DNA of 64,000 nucleotides from Jeotgalicoccus coquinae (GTDB taxonomy: Bacteria > Bacillota > Bacilli > Staphylococcales > Salinicoccaceae). Shown here in pieces: positions 53,470-64,000 of the stretch. Every line of letters begins with the position of its first letter. Within the stretch, counting starts at the first letter, position 1. The position numbers and the translations under genes are program-made. The notes beneath the pieces were generated by a model that ran no database searches, had not been told where the DNA came from, and worked only from the letters and a program-made list of their open reading frames with translations. The stretch is from positions 1,014,124 through 1,078,123 of the forward strand of contig NZ_JACHFF010000001.1 in NCBI RefSeq assembly GCF_014207425.1, in the 5' to 3' direction.

Positions 53470-55230
53470 TTATAACACGTGCGCATGTCCGCTGTATACG
53501 ACGCTCTGCTCACTGTCAATCGTAATGAGCATGTTGTCTTCCAGCACTTCAAGCGCTTCTTGTGCACCGACGATTGTCGGAAGTTCCAGGTTCAATCCGA
53601 CGATTGCCCCCTGGCTTGTCAGTCCGCCTTCTACTGTGATCAGTCCTGCTGCTTTAATTAACAGCGGTGTCATCAGTGCGTCAACTGACTGGACAACGAC
53701 GATTTTATCTGTCGTATCTTTGCTCTGTAATTCTTCATAGTTTCTGGCAGTGACCACTTCCCCGACTGCTGTTTTATCGCCGATACCCTGAGCTTTAATC
53801 AGCGTATCTCCGACAACATGCAGTTTCATTAAGTTTGTCGTACCCGCACGGCCTGCCGGTACACCTGCAGTAATAATAATCAGGTCGCCTTCATTGGCAT
53901 AGCCTTTTTCAAGTGTCGCCATAACTGAAGTATTTAACAGGTCATCCGTATCTTTTTCAGCTTCTTTGACGATCGGGTTCACACCCCACACAAGGTTAAG
54001 CTGGCGTGCAACATGTCCGTAAGGTGTTACCGCTACGATGTTTGCATGAGGACGGTATTTAGCGATCATTCTCGCTGTGTGCCCGCTCTCTGTTGCTGCA
54101 ACGATTGCTTTACACTGCAGGTTAAGCGCAGTATGTGCAACAGATACACCAATCGCAGTTACCATGTTTGTCTGAGTTGATTTCGTTCTGTCAGATAATA
54201 ATTTCTTATAATCCTGAGCTTCTTCAGCAGAGACAGCAATTTTCGCCATCGTCAGAACCGCTTCAACCGGGTAAGCACCCGCAGCAGTTTCACCGCTCAG
54301 CATTACCGCGTCAGTACCGTCGTAGATTGCGTTCGCCACGTCACTCGCTTCAGCACGTGTACATCTCGGGTTTGTCTGCATTGAATCAAGCATCTGAGTT
54401 GCCGTAATAACCGGTTTACCCAGCAGGTTACATTTTCTGATTAATTCTTTCTGCATCATCGGTACTGTTTCAGGTGCAATTTCCACACCAAGGTCACCGC
54501 GGGCAACCATCAGACCGTCAGAAATTTTCAGGATTTCATCGATGTTATCGATACCTTCCTGGTTTTCAATTTTAGGAATAATTTTAATGAATTCGCCGTT
54601 GTTTGTTTCAAGCAGTTCCCTGATTTCAAGAACGTCCTGAGAGCGTCTCACGAAACTTGCAGCGATAAAGTCCACACCCTGCTCGATGCCGAACTTCACA
54701 TCATCTTTGTCTTTATCAGTTAAACCTGGAAGTTTTACGCTGACACCGGGTACGTTAACACCTTTTTTATTCTTTAAAAGACCGTTGTTTTTAACAGTCG
54801 TTGTAATAATTCCTGTTTCTTTGTTCAGTTCATCGATCTGAAGTTCAACCAGACCGTCATCAAGAAGAATAAAGTCTCCCGGCTCAACGTCGTCGATTAA
54901 ACCTTCATAAGATACCGAGAAGCGGTCTTTGTTACCGAGTACTTCAGTCATCGACACTTCAATCTGCTGTCCGCGGACAAGTTCAACCTGGCCGTTTTCC
55001 ATAGAGTGGGTTCTGATTTCAGGACCTTTGGTATCTAAAAGAATACCTACTGTTTTACCAAGACGTTCTGACACTCTTCTAATCGTTTCGATACGCGCCT
55101 GATGCTCCGCGTGGTCACCGTGTGAAAAGTTTAAACGCGCAACGTTCATTCCCGCCATGATTACTTTTTCCAGTACCTCTTCAGATTCTGAAGCCGGCCC
55201 TATTGTACATACAATCTTTGTATTTCTCAT
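53470..55230 (-). CDS. pyk: Pyruvate kinase with C-terminal PEP-utiliser-like domain
   Basis: Pyk makes pyruvate and ATP at the end of glycolysis. The 586-residue protein starts [16 protein letters not shown] at 55230, seven bases after AGGAGGAAC; the longer frame overlaps pfkA and is not used. It has the barrel and B domain, the metal site KIENQEG, active-site [11 protein letters not shown] and ATQMLDSM, and the extra C-terminal swivel domain of Bacillus-type enzymes ([21 protein letters not shown]), in which the usual histidine is glutamine. It follows pfkA in a glycolytic operon. Confidence 0.96.
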   Translation of the reverse strand: MRNTKIVCTIGPASESEEVLEKVIMAGMNVARLNFSHGDHAEHQARIETIRRVSERLGKTVGILLDTKGPEIRTHSMENGQVELVRGQQIEVSMTEVLGNKDRFSVSYEGLIDDVEPGDFILLDDGLVELQIDELNKETGIITTTVKNNGLLKNKKGVNVPGVSVKLPGLTDKDKDDVKFGIEQGVDFIAASFVRRSQDVLEIRELLETNNGEFIKIIPKIENQEGIDNIDEILKISDGLMVARGDLGVEIAPETVPMMQKELIRKCNLLGKPVITATQMLDSMQTNPRCTRAEASDVANAIYDGTDAVMLSGETAAGAYPVEAVLTMAKIAVSAEEAQDYKKLLSDRTKSTQTNMVTAIGVSVAHTALNLQCKAIVAATESGHTARMIAKYRPHANIVAVTPYGHVARQLNLVWGVNPIVKEAEKDTDDLLNTSVMATLEKGYANEGDLIIITAGVPAGRAGTTNLMKLHVVGDTLIKAQGIGDKTAVGEVVTARNYEELQSKDTTDKIVVVQSVDALMTPLLIKAAGLITVEGGLTSQGAIVGLNLELPTIVGAQEALEVLEDNMLITIDSEQSVVYSGHAHVL

Positions 55231-55243
55231 TCTTCTGTTCCTC

Positions 55244-56335
<1,092 letters not shown>

Positions 56336-56384
56336 CTAAAGGCGTTAGTCGGTCAATGAACCCCGTTCTTTGTCACACTAAACC

Positions 56385-56422
56385 AAAAAATCGCACCCGC
56401 CTCCATACGGGCAAGTGCGATT
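56385..56422 (-). terminator. Terminator after accA
   Basis: AATCGCAC-GCCC/GGGC-GTGCGATT, an interrupted stem of about 12 bp, is followed on the minus strand by six T, 17 bases after the accA stop codon. Confidence 0.85.
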
Positions 56423-56438
56423 CTCAAATTGATTAAAC

Positions 56439-57386
56439 TTATTCACTAAACTGGCCGATTGCCATGTATTTATCGTAACGCTGGTCAACAAGTGCATCGC
56501 CGTCCATCGGTACAAGTTCTGCCAATGCGTCCTGCAGCACCTGATCCGTTTCGTTGAACACGAAAGTTTTATCATGGTGCGCACCGCCTGCCGGCTCTTT
56601 GATTGTGCCGTCGCTGACGCCAAGTTCGAGTAAGTCCGCTGCTGTAATCTTCAGCGATTCCGCTGCGATTTCTTTAAGCGAAGCGTCTTTAAACAGAATA
56701 CTTGCCGCACCTTCCGGTGAAATCACCGAATAAGTTGCGTTTTCAAGCATGTAAAGTTTGTTGCAGACTCCAAGCGCAAGTGCACCGCCTGAGCCGCCTT
56801 CACCGATAACAATACTGATTACAGGCACAGTAAGTCCCGCCATTTCAACCAGATTGCGTGCAATTGATTCGCTCTGGCCGCGTTCTTCTGCCGCTTTACC
56901 GGGGTATGCACCTTTCGTGTCGATAAAACAGATGACCGGACGCTTAAATTTCTCCGCCTGTTTCATCAGACGAAGCGCTTTTCTGTATCCGTCAGGGTGC
57001 GCCATACCGAAGTTGCGCGCAATGTTGTCTTTCGTATCCATACCGCGCTGGTTGCCGATAACCGTCACCGGACGGCCGCGGAACATAGCAATACCGCCGA
57101 TAATTGCATTGTCGTCCGCGTATGCACGGTCGCCTTTAAACTCGATAAAGTCATCGAATAAAGCCGCAATATATTCTTTTGAAGTCGGACGTTTTATGTA
57201 GCGTGCAATTTCAACACGCTGCCACGGTGTCAGCTGTGAGTATACTTCTTCTTTTTTATCCTTCACTTTTCTCTCCAAAAAGCTGATTTCAGTCGTCAGA
57301 TCCAGCTTGTTTTTATGGGCATATTTTTCAAGCTCTTTAATTTTATTTTCCAGTTCAGTAACCGGTTTTTCGAATTCAAATACCAT
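56439..57386 (-). CDS. accA: Acetyl-CoA carboxylase carboxyltransferase alpha subunit
   Basis: AccA with AccD transfers the carboxyl group from biotin to acetyl-CoA, giving malonyl-CoA for fatty-acid synthesis. The 315-residue protein has the N-terminal helical region and the crotonase-fold core with [41 protein letters not shown] and [16 protein letters not shown]. It starts two bases after the accD stop codon and closes the operon that begins with the malic enzyme gene. Confidence 0.97.
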   Translation of the reverse strand: MVFEFEKPVTELENKIKELEKYAHKNKLDLTTEISFLERKVKDKKEEVYSQLTPWQRVEIARYIKRPTSKEYIAALFDDFIEFKGDRAYADDNAIIGGIAMFRGRPVTVIGNQRGMDTKDNIARNFGMAHPDGYRKALRLMKQAEKFKRPVICFIDTKGAYPGKAAEERGQSESIARNLVEMAGLTVPVISIVIGEGGSGGALALGVCNKLYMLENATYSVISPEGAASILFKDASLKEIAAESLKITAADLLELGVSDGTIKEPAGGAHHDKTFVFNETDQVLQDALAELVPMDGDALVDQRYDKYMAIGQFSE

Positions 57387-57388
57387 AA

Positions 57389-58240
57389 TTACACAACCTC
57401 TTTATGCATCTTTAAAATCGTGCCTAAATAACGTTTCATGTTCACTCTGTTGACGACCTCATCAAGCTGCCCGTGCTTGAGTAAAAATTCCGCCGTCTGG
57501 AAATCATCGGGCAGCTTTTCCTTAATTGTTTCTTCGATAACGCGGCGTCCTGCAAACCCGATTAACGCGCCGGTTTCAGCCAGGTTAATATCACCGACAG
57601 AAGCGAATGATGCTGAAACTCCGCCTGTCGTAGGGTTAGTCATGTACGCGATATATAATAATCCCGCTTTGTTATGTCTTTCGATTGCCACGCTGACTTT
57701 CGCCATTTGCATTAACGATAAAATCCCTTCCTGCATGCGGGCACCGCCGCTTGCTGTGAAGACAATGACCGGCAGTCTGTGTTCTGTTGCATACTGGAAT
57801 GTACGCGCCAGTTTTTCACCAAGTGCCGAACCCATGCTTCCCATACGGAATCTCGGGTCCATTACAGCAACTACTGCTTCATTACCCATTATTTTACCAT
57901 GTGAGACAATCAATGCTTCTTCAAGTCCTGTTTTTTCTTTATCTGAAGCCAGCTTCTCTTCGTAGTTCGGGAAGTTCAGCGGGTTGACCGATGTAATATT
58001 TTCAAACAGTTTCCTGCCGCTGTCGATATCGAGCAGCGCGTCCATACGGTCCGTGCTTATAATCGGCATGTGATGGTCGCAGTTTGAGCAGACGTTCAGA
58101 CGCTTGTGCAGATCTTTCGAATAAAGGATCTTTTTACAGCTCGGGCACTTCGTCATAATTGTTTCCTGTTTCTCAGCGCCGCTCTCCGCTTTTTCATCGC
58201 TTGCTTTTTTATTTAATTTAAAAAATATATCTTTTAACAT
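57389..58240 (-). CDS. accD: Acetyl-CoA carboxylase carboxyltransferase beta subunit
   Basis: AccD is the partner of AccA. The 283-residue protein has the N-terminal zinc ribbon (CPSCKK near residue 32 and CSNCDHH near 51) and the carboxyltransferase core [38 protein letters not shown] and [12 protein letters not shown]. It lies 18 bases after the GntR-type regulator gene. Confidence 0.97.
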   Translation of the reverse strand: MLKDIFFKLNKKASDEKAESGAEKQETIMTKCPSCKKILYSKDLHKRLNVCSNCDHHMPIISTDRMDALLDIDSGRKLFENITSVNPLNFPNYEEKLASDKEKTGLEEALIVSHGKIMGNEAVVAVMDPRFRMGSMGSALGEKLARTFQYATEHRLPVIVFTASGGARMQEGILSLMQMAKVSVAIERHNKAGLLYIAYMTNPTTGGVSASFASVGDINLAETGALIGFAGRRVIEETIKEKLPDDFQTAEFLLKHGQLDEVVNRVNMKRYLGTILKMHKEVV

Positions 58241-58258
58241 TTTTACACCCCATCGAAG

Positions 58259-58681
58259 TTAATGTTCGTATCCGTCCGCATATTTCTTCAGCAGTTTATA
58301 AATTCTCTGCACAACTTCATTATCCGACGATTCGACGGTCTGCATGCCGCCGTATTTATGCTCGTAATAATAATCGATCATATGCATCAGTTCAACCAAC
58401 TCTTCATATTGTTTGTCTGTACGGAGCAGATATTTAGCTATTAGTGTATAGAGCTGGTGGCTGTCAATATTTGCAAGGTATGTGCCTTCACCCCGTTTGA
58501 CGTAAATCACACCGATGAGTTCCAGCGCCCGGAGTGCTTCTCTCACACTCTGTCTGCTGACGTTAAGACGCTCTTTCAAATAGCGTTCGCTTGGAATTTT
58601 CTCGCCTATGCCAATATTCTGATCCTGAATAATTTTATTAATCTCTTCAAGTATTGTTTGAAGACCTTTTTTATTTTCCAT
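58259..58681 (-). CDS. GntR-family (FadR-type) transcriptional regulator, short form
   Basis: The 140-residue protein has an N-terminal winged helix of the FadR subfamily (GEKIPSERYLKERLNVSRQSVREALRALELIGVIYVKRGEGTYL). The C-terminal effector part is only about 65 residues of helix, much shorter than the usual FCD domain of about 140, so it may be reduced. Placed between the malic enzyme and accD, it probably controls this operon; a palindrome GTGGTCATACCAC fitting the FadR-subfamily operator covers the operon promoter. Its ligand is likely linked to acyl-CoA, malonyl-CoA or an organic acid, but this is inferred from context only. Confidence 0.88.
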   Translation of the reverse strand: MENKKGLQTILEEINKIIQDQNIGIGEKIPSERYLKERLNVSRQSVREALRALELIGVIYVKRGEGTYLANIDSHQLYTLIAKYLLRTDKQYEELVELMHMIDYYYEHKYGGMQTVESSDNEVVQRIYKLLKKYADGYEH

Positions 58682-58683
58682 CT

Positions 58684-59919
58684 CTAACCGTTCAGTTCAT
58701 TTATTAGTCTTTTAGTTTTATCGTATACATATCCGGGTTCAACTTTTTTGCGTGCCACACCTGTATTCATCGCAGCTTCGGCAACGCGTTCTGCGACTGT
58801 TGGTGCGACTTCAGGATGGAATGCGCCCGGTATTACGTAATCGGCATTCAGCTCTTCTTCCGTAACGATTTCAGCAATAGCAAGCACTGCCGCTTTTTTC
58901 ATTTCTTCGTTAATGTGCGTCGACTGAACGTCAAGCGCCCCTCTGAAAATCCCCGGGAACGCAAGCACGTTGTTCACCTGGTTCGGGAAATCACTGCGTC
59001 CTGTGCCCACTACTTTAGCACCGGCTGCAAGTGCGATATCCGGCATAATTTCAGGTGTCGGGTTCGCCATCGCAAAAATAATCGGGTCTTCGTTCATCGA
59101 ACGGACCATTTCTTCAGTCAGCGCATTTTCAACCGATACACCGATAAATACATCTGCACCTGCAAGAACATCCTGCAGCTTGCCTTCCCTGTTGTCGATG
59201 TTCGTAAATTTGGCTACTTCATCTTTAATCGCGTTCATGCCCGCCGGGCGGTCTTCGTAAATCGCACCGCGCGAGTCGCACATAATCATATCTTTCACGC
59301 CGAAGCTGTGAAGCAGTTTAACAATCGCAACACCTGCTGCACCTGCGCCGTTCAGCACAACTTTAACTGCAGACAGTGTCTTACCCGTTAATTTAACTGC
59401 GTTAATCAGACCGGCAAGCGTCACGATAGCCGTACCGTGCTGATCATCATGGAAGACGGGAATATCAGTTTCCTTTTTCAGTCTTTCCTCGATTTCAAAA
59501 CATCTCGGAGCTGAAATATCTTCCAGGTTAATTCCGCCGAAAACAGGAGTCATCAGTTTGACTGTATTGACGATCTCATCAACATCATTTGTTTTTAAAG
59601 CGATCGGGAATGAATCAACGCCTGCAAAACTCTTTAACAGTGCGCTCTTGCCTTCCATAACCGGCAGACTTGCTGCAGCACCGATGTTGCCGAGTCCGAG
59701 TACAGCCGAACCGTCGGTAACAACACCGACAGTATTACCTTTAATTGTATAATCGAATATTTTACGTTCATCTTCATAAATTTCTTTACACGGCTCAGCA
59801 ACTCCCGGAGAGTATGCAAGGCTGAGCGCCTCTTTATCCTTTAATGGTACTTTTGAATTTACGGAAAGCTTTCCCTGGTTAACTTTGTGCAGTTCTAATG
59901 CATCGCTTTTTAAAGACAA
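58684..59919 (-). CDS. NAD(P)-dependent malic enzyme
   Basis: The enzyme decarboxylates malate to pyruvate with NAD(P)H, which supplies reducing power and carbon near fatty-acid synthesis. The 411-residue protein is of the short bacterial type: SLAYSPGVAEPCKEI, TDGSAVLGLGNIGAAASLPVMEGKSALLKSFAGVDSFPI, FHDDQHGTAIVTLAGLINAVKL and the Rossmann VVLNGAGAAGVAIVKLL. It is the first gene of malic enzyme-GntR-accD-accA; the regulator begins after two bases. B. subtilis ytsJ is the likely relative. Confidence 0.94.
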   Translation of the reverse strand: MSLKSDALELHKVNQGKLSVNSKVPLKDKEALSLAYSPGVAEPCKEIYEDERKIFDYTIKGNTVGVVTDGSAVLGLGNIGAAASLPVMEGKSALLKSFAGVDSFPIALKTNDVDEIVNTVKLMTPVFGGINLEDISAPRCFEIEERLKKETDIPVFHDDQHGTAIVTLAGLINAVKLTGKTLSAVKVVLNGAGAAGVAIVKLLHSFGVKDMIMCDSRGAIYEDRPAGMNAIKDEVAKFTNIDNREGKLQDVLAGADVFIGVSVENALTEEMVRSMNEDPIIFAMANPTPEIMPDIALAAGAKVVGTGRSDFPNQVNNVLAFPGIFRGALDVQSTHINEEMKKAAVLAIAEIVTEEELNADYVIPGAFHPEVAPTVAERVAEAAMNTGVARKKVEPGYVYDKTKRLINELNG

Positions 59920-59936
59920 ATCAGTTCCTCCTATTA

Positions 59937-59981
59937 GTGGTCATACCACGGTATATTATCATTTTATTTTTTATTTTACAA
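59937..59981 (-). promoter_or_regulatory. Malic enzyme-accDA promoter with FadR-type operator
   Basis: On the minus strand TTGTAA (59981-59976), 17 bases and TAATAT (59958-59953) give a promoter. The perfect palindrome GTGGT-CAT-ACCAC (59949-59937) matches the FadR-subfamily consensus TNGTNNNACNA and covers the expected transcription start, so binding would block transcription of the operon that encodes the regulator. Confidence 0.6.
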
Positions 59982-59986
59982 CAGAT

Positions 59987-62900
59987 TTATACAATTAAAC
60001 GGATATTTTCGAAATGGATTTTCGAAATCAATGCTCTAATTTCGCTGATTTTTATATATCCGACAACCTGCCCGGTGTTGAAATCGTGAATCGGCACGCC
60101 GTGTTCCGAGAGGAGTTCTGAAATCTCATCGATGTTAACATCTCTTATATATATTTTCCGGGTCTTTTCAATATACGTGCTGACATAATCTTCAGGTTTG
60201 TACAAACGGTCAATGACCAGCTGCGGTTTGCCCTGGCGCATACCGTATGTCGCTTCCGCTGCCACAATAGATTCTTTTAACAAAGGATGATATTTAAAAT
60301 ACTCTTTTGCGAACAGCACCCCGTCGACATTCGAATGACCGTCGGTCAATGTCAGAAAGGCCATGTTCTGTCCGGTCTTCTTCACTTTTATCGTACGGAA
60401 ATCCTCGATATGCAGAAGATAGGTTCCATGTTTCCGCTTATGATGAATCAGGGAAAACGGAATAAACTCAAGCTCCTGATGCTTCAGTAGCACCGGATGT
60501 GTGGAAATGTAAAACCCGAGCGCCTCTTTCTCGCCTTCAATCATCTCGGTGCCGTCCATTTCGTCAGCGTAGCGGTATTCTTTTTTAAGATTAAAACCGA
60601 GGGAGCTTAAGAACGAGTCGTGCTGGTAACCATCGCTCACCGTGGATAAAGTATCGGGTATCGTCTGCAGCATTGTTTTTCTGTTCTCTTTAAAACTGTC
60701 CAGTGCACCTGAAATAATCAGGTTTCTTAAAATCTTCTCGTTAAATTTAAAATCGGTGCGGGATACGAGATCGTATATATCCTGAAACGGCCCTTCCTGT
60801 TTACGGGCTGCCGCGATTGCATCGTACAGCGGTTTCGATACACCGTTAACCATCGAGAAGCCGAGGCGTATCCCATCACCCTGTGAGTTTTGCCACACGG
60901 ATGTATTAATATCCGGCGGATGGAGCTGGATACGCATCATTTTCAGCTCGTTTAAAAGCTGGCTGATCTTTTCATCGTTGCTCCGGTGATGTGTTAAAAT
61001 CACCGCGTAGAAATGTTCGGGAAAATGAAGCTTCATGTAGGCCATCGTATAGGCTACTTTGCCGTATGCGACGGCATGACTTTTAACGAAACCGTAGTCA
61101 GCGAATTCCATAATCAAATCGAAGATATTTTCCGCAAGTTCCGCCGTATAGTTTTTCTTCACCGCGCCGTCTATAAAGTGCTGGCGTTCGTTCGTCAGTG
61201 CTGCACGGTCTTTTTTACCCATGGCACGGCGTAAAATATCCGCTTCACCGTAACTGAATCCGGCAATTTTACCGGCAATCTGCATAATTTGTTCCTGGTA
61301 AACGATAACGCCGAATGTTTCTTCAAGAATTTCCGCGAGGTCCGGATGAGGATATTCAATCGTTTCCGGATGTTCTTTTCTGTATATAAAGTTATCGATT
61401 TCCTTCATTGGACCCGGTCTGTACAGTGCAAGCACCGCTGCAAGGTCTTTCAGGCTTCCGGGTTTGAAATTTTCAATGACGCGTCTGATACCTGCGGACT
61501 CGAGCTGGAATATACCCAGCGTCAGTCCTTTCGACAACATTTTATAGACGCGCTTATCTTCAGTAATACGGTCCAGCGAAAATCCTTTGTCGATCCGCCT
61601 GATGCTCTGCACCATATAGCGGATTAGCGACAGGTTTTTTAACCCCAGTAAATCTATTTTTAACAGTCCCGCCGCTTCAACATCTTTCATCGGCCACTGG
61701 CTCATGACATGTCCTTCAGAAAAAATAACCGGCACGCTGTTCGTCAGTGTTTCACTGCTCAGGAGCAGTCCTGCAGCGTGCGTTGAAGTATGACGCGGCA
61801 GCCCTTCAATTTTCAATGTAATATCCATAAACGTTTTGTACTTATCGTCCGCCTCAAGCAGCGTATTAAACCGCCTGCTCTCAAATGCATCTGATAATGA
61901 TGCGTTCGGTTCATCCGGAACGAGATTTGATAAGAGCTTTAATTCGTCATCGGAAAATCCAAAAACACGCCCTACATCGCGCGCAGCCATTTTGGCGCTC
62001 AGCGTTCCGTATGTAATGATATTCGCAACCTGCATATCACCGTACTGTTTAATTAAGTATTCGACGACTTCATCGCGTCTTGAGTCTTCAAAGTCGATAT
62101 CGATATCCGGCATGCTGACACGTTCCGGGTTTAGGAAACGTTCAAACAGCAAATTATATTCCAGCGGATCAACTTCGGTAATATTTAAAAGGAATGACAC
62201 AAGGCTCGCACTGGACGACCCCCGGCCCGGCCCGACATATATACCGTTGGATTTTGCATAGTTTACTAAATCCTGAACGATCAGGAAGTAGTCCTCAAAA
62301 CCCATATTGGTAATAATGTCATATTCGAATTTCAGGCGTTCCAAATATTTATCCGGTACATTAAAGTTTCTTTCTTCAAAACGTTCCATTAACAGCTGCC
62401 ACAAATAATCCCTGGAACTGATATCTTCAGGATTTTTAAATTTCGGCAATGTGTGCTGAACAGATGGAATCGGTACATTGCATTTATTAATAATTTCTTC
62501 ATTATTTTTTAAATACATACGTGCATCTTCAGGCACCGTATCGTGAGTCTGAAGACATGCATCACCGTGGAGATTCTGAACACTGTCGATGCTGAGCTTC
62601 TGATTGTCGCGAATAGCGTTCAGTACTTTTAATGATCCGCGTTCATTGCTGTTGACGTAATGTGCGGCTTTCATAAATACTTTCCCGTAATCGCCGTCCG
62701 TGTCATGTGAGAGATATTTATCCTCTTCAGCAATATTCAGCCCGCTTAAAATTGCAGGTGCATCTGCCGTTTTGCCGATGGCGATACAGTTTTTAATGTT
62801 ATCCTCCGCGAACTTCAACGATGTTCTTGTTAAACTTCTGTACGACAGCATCGCGCTGGTGCGCACAAGTTCCAGATAGCCCTGCCGGTTTTTAGCGAGC

Positions 62901-63133
62901 AGTACGAGCGGCACACCGTTCATACCGTCCTCGATAATAATTTCCATGCCGGGCACCGCTTTAATATCGTACTCCGACGCCAGTGCCATCAGGCGGTAAA
63001 CTGCGTGCATACGGTTTAAGTCTGTTACCGCAACAGCATGCTGGCCGTCACTTTTCAGTTTTTCGCAGAGCCGCTCCAATGTAATATTTGAATTCAAAAA
63101 ATCAAATGAGCTGTGCACATTTAAATTAAGCAT
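59987..63133 (-). CDS. dnaE: DNA polymerase III alpha subunit DnaE
   Basis: DnaE extends RNA primers for PolC on the lagging strand in low-GC Gram-positives. The 1048-residue protein has an N-terminal PHP domain starting LNLNVHSSFDFLN (the first metal histidine is replaced by N, as in S. aureus DnaE), the catalytic aspartates in MPDIDIDFED, VGPGRGSSSASLVSF, fingers with EGLPRHTSTHAAG, the helix-hairpin-helix region and a C-terminal OB-fold (VKKTGQNMAFLTLTDGHSNVDGVLF). It follows nrnA by 15 bases. Confidence 0.96.
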   Translation of the reverse strand: MLNLNVHSSFDFLNSNITLERLCEKLKSDGQHAVAVTDLNRMHAVYRLMALASEYDIKAVPGMEIIIEDGMNGVPLVLLAKNRQGYLELVRTSAMLSYRSLTRTSLKFAEDNIKNCIAIGKTADAPAILSGLNIAEEDKYLSHDTDGDYGKVFMKAAHYVNSNERGSLKVLNAIRDNQKLSIDSVQNLHGDACLQTHDTVPEDARMYLKNNEEIINKCNVPIPSVQHTLPKFKNPEDISSRDYLWQLLMERFEERNFNVPDKYLERLKFEYDIITNMGFEDYFLIVQDLVNYAKSNGIYVGPGRGSSSASLVSFLLNITEVDPLEYNLLFERFLNPERVSMPDIDIDFEDSRRDEVVEYLIKQYGDMQVANIITYGTLSAKMAARDVGRVFGFSDDELKLLSNLVPDEPNASLSDAFESRRFNTLLEADDKYKTFMDITLKIEGLPRHTSTHAAGLLLSSETLTNSVPVIFSEGHVMSQWPMKDVEAAGLLKIDLLGLKNLSLIRYMVQSIRRIDKGFSLDRITEDKRVYKMLSKGLTLGIFQLESAGIRRVIENFKPGSLKDLAAVLALYRPGPMKEIDNFIYRKEHPETIEYPHPDLAEILEETFGVIVYQEQIMQIAGKIAGFSYGEADILRRAMGKKDRAALTNERQHFIDGAVKKNYTAELAENIFDLIMEFADYGFVKSHAVAYGKVAYTMAYMKLHFPEHFYAVILTHHRSNDEKISQLLNELKMMRIQLHPPDINTSVWQNSQGDGIRLGFSMVNGVSKPLYDAIAAARKQEGPFQDIYDLVSRTDFKFNEKILRNLIISGALDSFKENRKTMLQTIPDTLSTVSDGYQHDSFLSSLGFNLKKEYRYADEMDGTEMIEGEKEALGFYISTHPVLLKHQELEFIPFSLIHHKRKHGTYLLHIEDFRTIKVKKTGQNMAFLTLTDGHSNVDGVLFAKEYFKYHPLLKESIVAAEATYGMRQGKPQLVIDRLYKPEDYVSTYIEKTRKIYIRDVNIDEISELLSEHGVPIHDFNTGQVVGYIKISEIRALISKIHFENIRLIV

Positions 63134-63148
63134 TGAAACACCTACTCG

Positions 63149-64000
63149 TTACAATTTTTCTTCAATTTTTGTAATCAGTTCGTCCAGCATATTCATGTCT
63201 TTCACACGTACACCTGATGCCAGCGGATGTCCGCCACCGTCAAACATAGCTGCCACGTCATTAATGACGACTTCTTTCGAACGGAGTCTGACACGGATTT
63301 CACCGTCGCCTTCCAGTGCGATAAACCACACTTTCACATCTTCAATTTCTCTGAAGATATTGACGTCAAGACCCGCTTCGCTGACGCTTAAATCATATTC
63401 TTCCATTACTGACTTCGGCACGTACACGTATGCGATCCCCGATTCAGTGAATACCGCATTATGAATTAAATAGCCTTTGTATTTAAATTTATTTTTAGAT
63501 GATTTGTGCATCTGGTTATTTAAGTTTGCTGCATCGAAGTTAAACTCTTTCAGTTTCGATGCGACTGCGTGTGTCAGTGTACTTGTGTTGTTATACAGAA
63601 ATCTGCCTGTATCTCCGACAATTCCCATGTAAAACAGCGCCGCTGCCTCATCATTCATTGCCGAGCGGTCCCAAATATCGATTAACAGATAAATGAGCTC
63701 GCTTGCCGATGATACTTCTGTTTCAACAATCGACACGTCACCGTATAATTCCACGTTCGGATGGTGATCGATTTTAACGATTTTCTCAGCGTAATCCAGC
63801 GTACCGTCAATACGCTCCCGGTTGCCTGTATCCACAACAATTACCAATGGACGTTCAATCGTTGATACGCGGTCCATCTCACCTAAAAAGCTGAGTGACG
63901 GTTCTTCGTGCCCGAGTGCCGCGATACTTTTATCCGGATACTTATTTTGCAAATAGGCACGGAGACCGAGCTGTGCACCGTAAGCATCAGGATCCGGTTT
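63149..64000 (-). CDS. nrnA: Oligoribonuclease/pAp phosphatase NrnA (YtqI), 5' end cut off
   Basis: NrnA is a DHH/DHHA1 phosphoesterase that degrades nanoRNA and dephosphorylates pAp. The visible 284 codons include KPDPDAYGAQLGLR at the window edge (the PDPDA motif), VVDTGNRERID, KIDHHPNVE and the DHHA1 end MFDGGGHPLASGVRV. About 30 residues of the start, with the first metal motif, lie beyond the right edge. It precedes dnaE, as ytqI does in B. subtilis. Confidence 0.94.
   Translation of the reverse strand, partial: KPDPDAYGAQLGLRAYLQNKYPDKSIAALGHEEPSLSFLGEMDRVSTIERPLVIVVDTGNRERIDGTLDYAEKIVKIDHHPNVELYGDVSIVETEVSSASELIYLLIDIWDRSAMNDEAAALFYMGIVGDTGRFLYNNTSTLTHAVASKLKEFNFDAANLNNQMHKSSKNKFKYKGYLIHNAVFTESGIAYVYVPKSVMEEYDLSVSEAGLDVNIFREIEDVKVWFIALEGDGEIRVRLRSKEVVINDVAAMFDGGGHPLASGVRVKDMNMLDELITKIEEKL

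Overview
The window is a stretch of low-GC Gram-positive chromosome in which essentially every gene lies on the minus strand, so coordinates fall in the direction of transcription. Protein sequences and gene order point to the Staphylococcaceae, probably a genus outside Staphylococcus such as Jeotgalicoccus or Salinicoccus (an inference: the proteins resemble staphylococcal ones, but not at species level). No rRNA, prophage, CRISPR array or intact insertion sequence is seen. Both ends cut a gene: hemA lacks its 3' end and nrnA lacks its 5' end.

Read in the transcription direction from the right, the window holds: nrnA and dnaE; a malic enzyme-GntR regulator-accD-accA cluster with a likely FadR-type operator over its promoter; pfkA-pyk; a lipoprotein; citZ-icd; an AbgT-type transporter; polA-mutM-coaE; gapB; an IsdG-like haem monooxygenase; nrdR-dnaB-dnaI; thrS behind a T-box; infC-rpmI-rplT behind an L20-type leader; a frameshifted NERD-domain gene; a YhfC-type membrane protease; an AGCS amino-acid/sodium symporter with a cre site; an M42 aminopeptidase and a SpoU methyltransferase; pheST behind a T-box; zapA-cvpA-polX-mutS2 and a 32-residue membrane peptide; trxA; uvrC; sdhCAB; a small membrane protein; marR-murI-rdgB-ysnB; a GNAT acetyltransferase; two tRNA-Arg genes; a large LPXTG surface protein with an Atl-like amidase domain; a degenerate plus-strand remnant; a Nudix gene and a helical-repeat gene; and tig, clpX, engB and hemA. 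This order follows the ancestral Bacillus arrangement, which in S. aureus is split between two chromosomal regions.

The most unusual content is intergenic. Two families of tandem hairpin repeats occur twice each: a 51-bp-period family (14150-14633 and 25351-25613) and a 42-bp-period family (34128-34457 and 42117-42297, in opposite orientations). Their arms are conserved, their loops vary, and the period is kept almost exactly. They are not CRISPR arrays and I do not recognise them. Other points worth checking are an amidase domain with serine at the usual catalytic histidine, infC apparently starting at AUA, a MutM zinc finger with an altered ligand pattern, a mismatched acceptor stem in tRNA-Arg(CCT), and a coupled micropeptide after mutS2.
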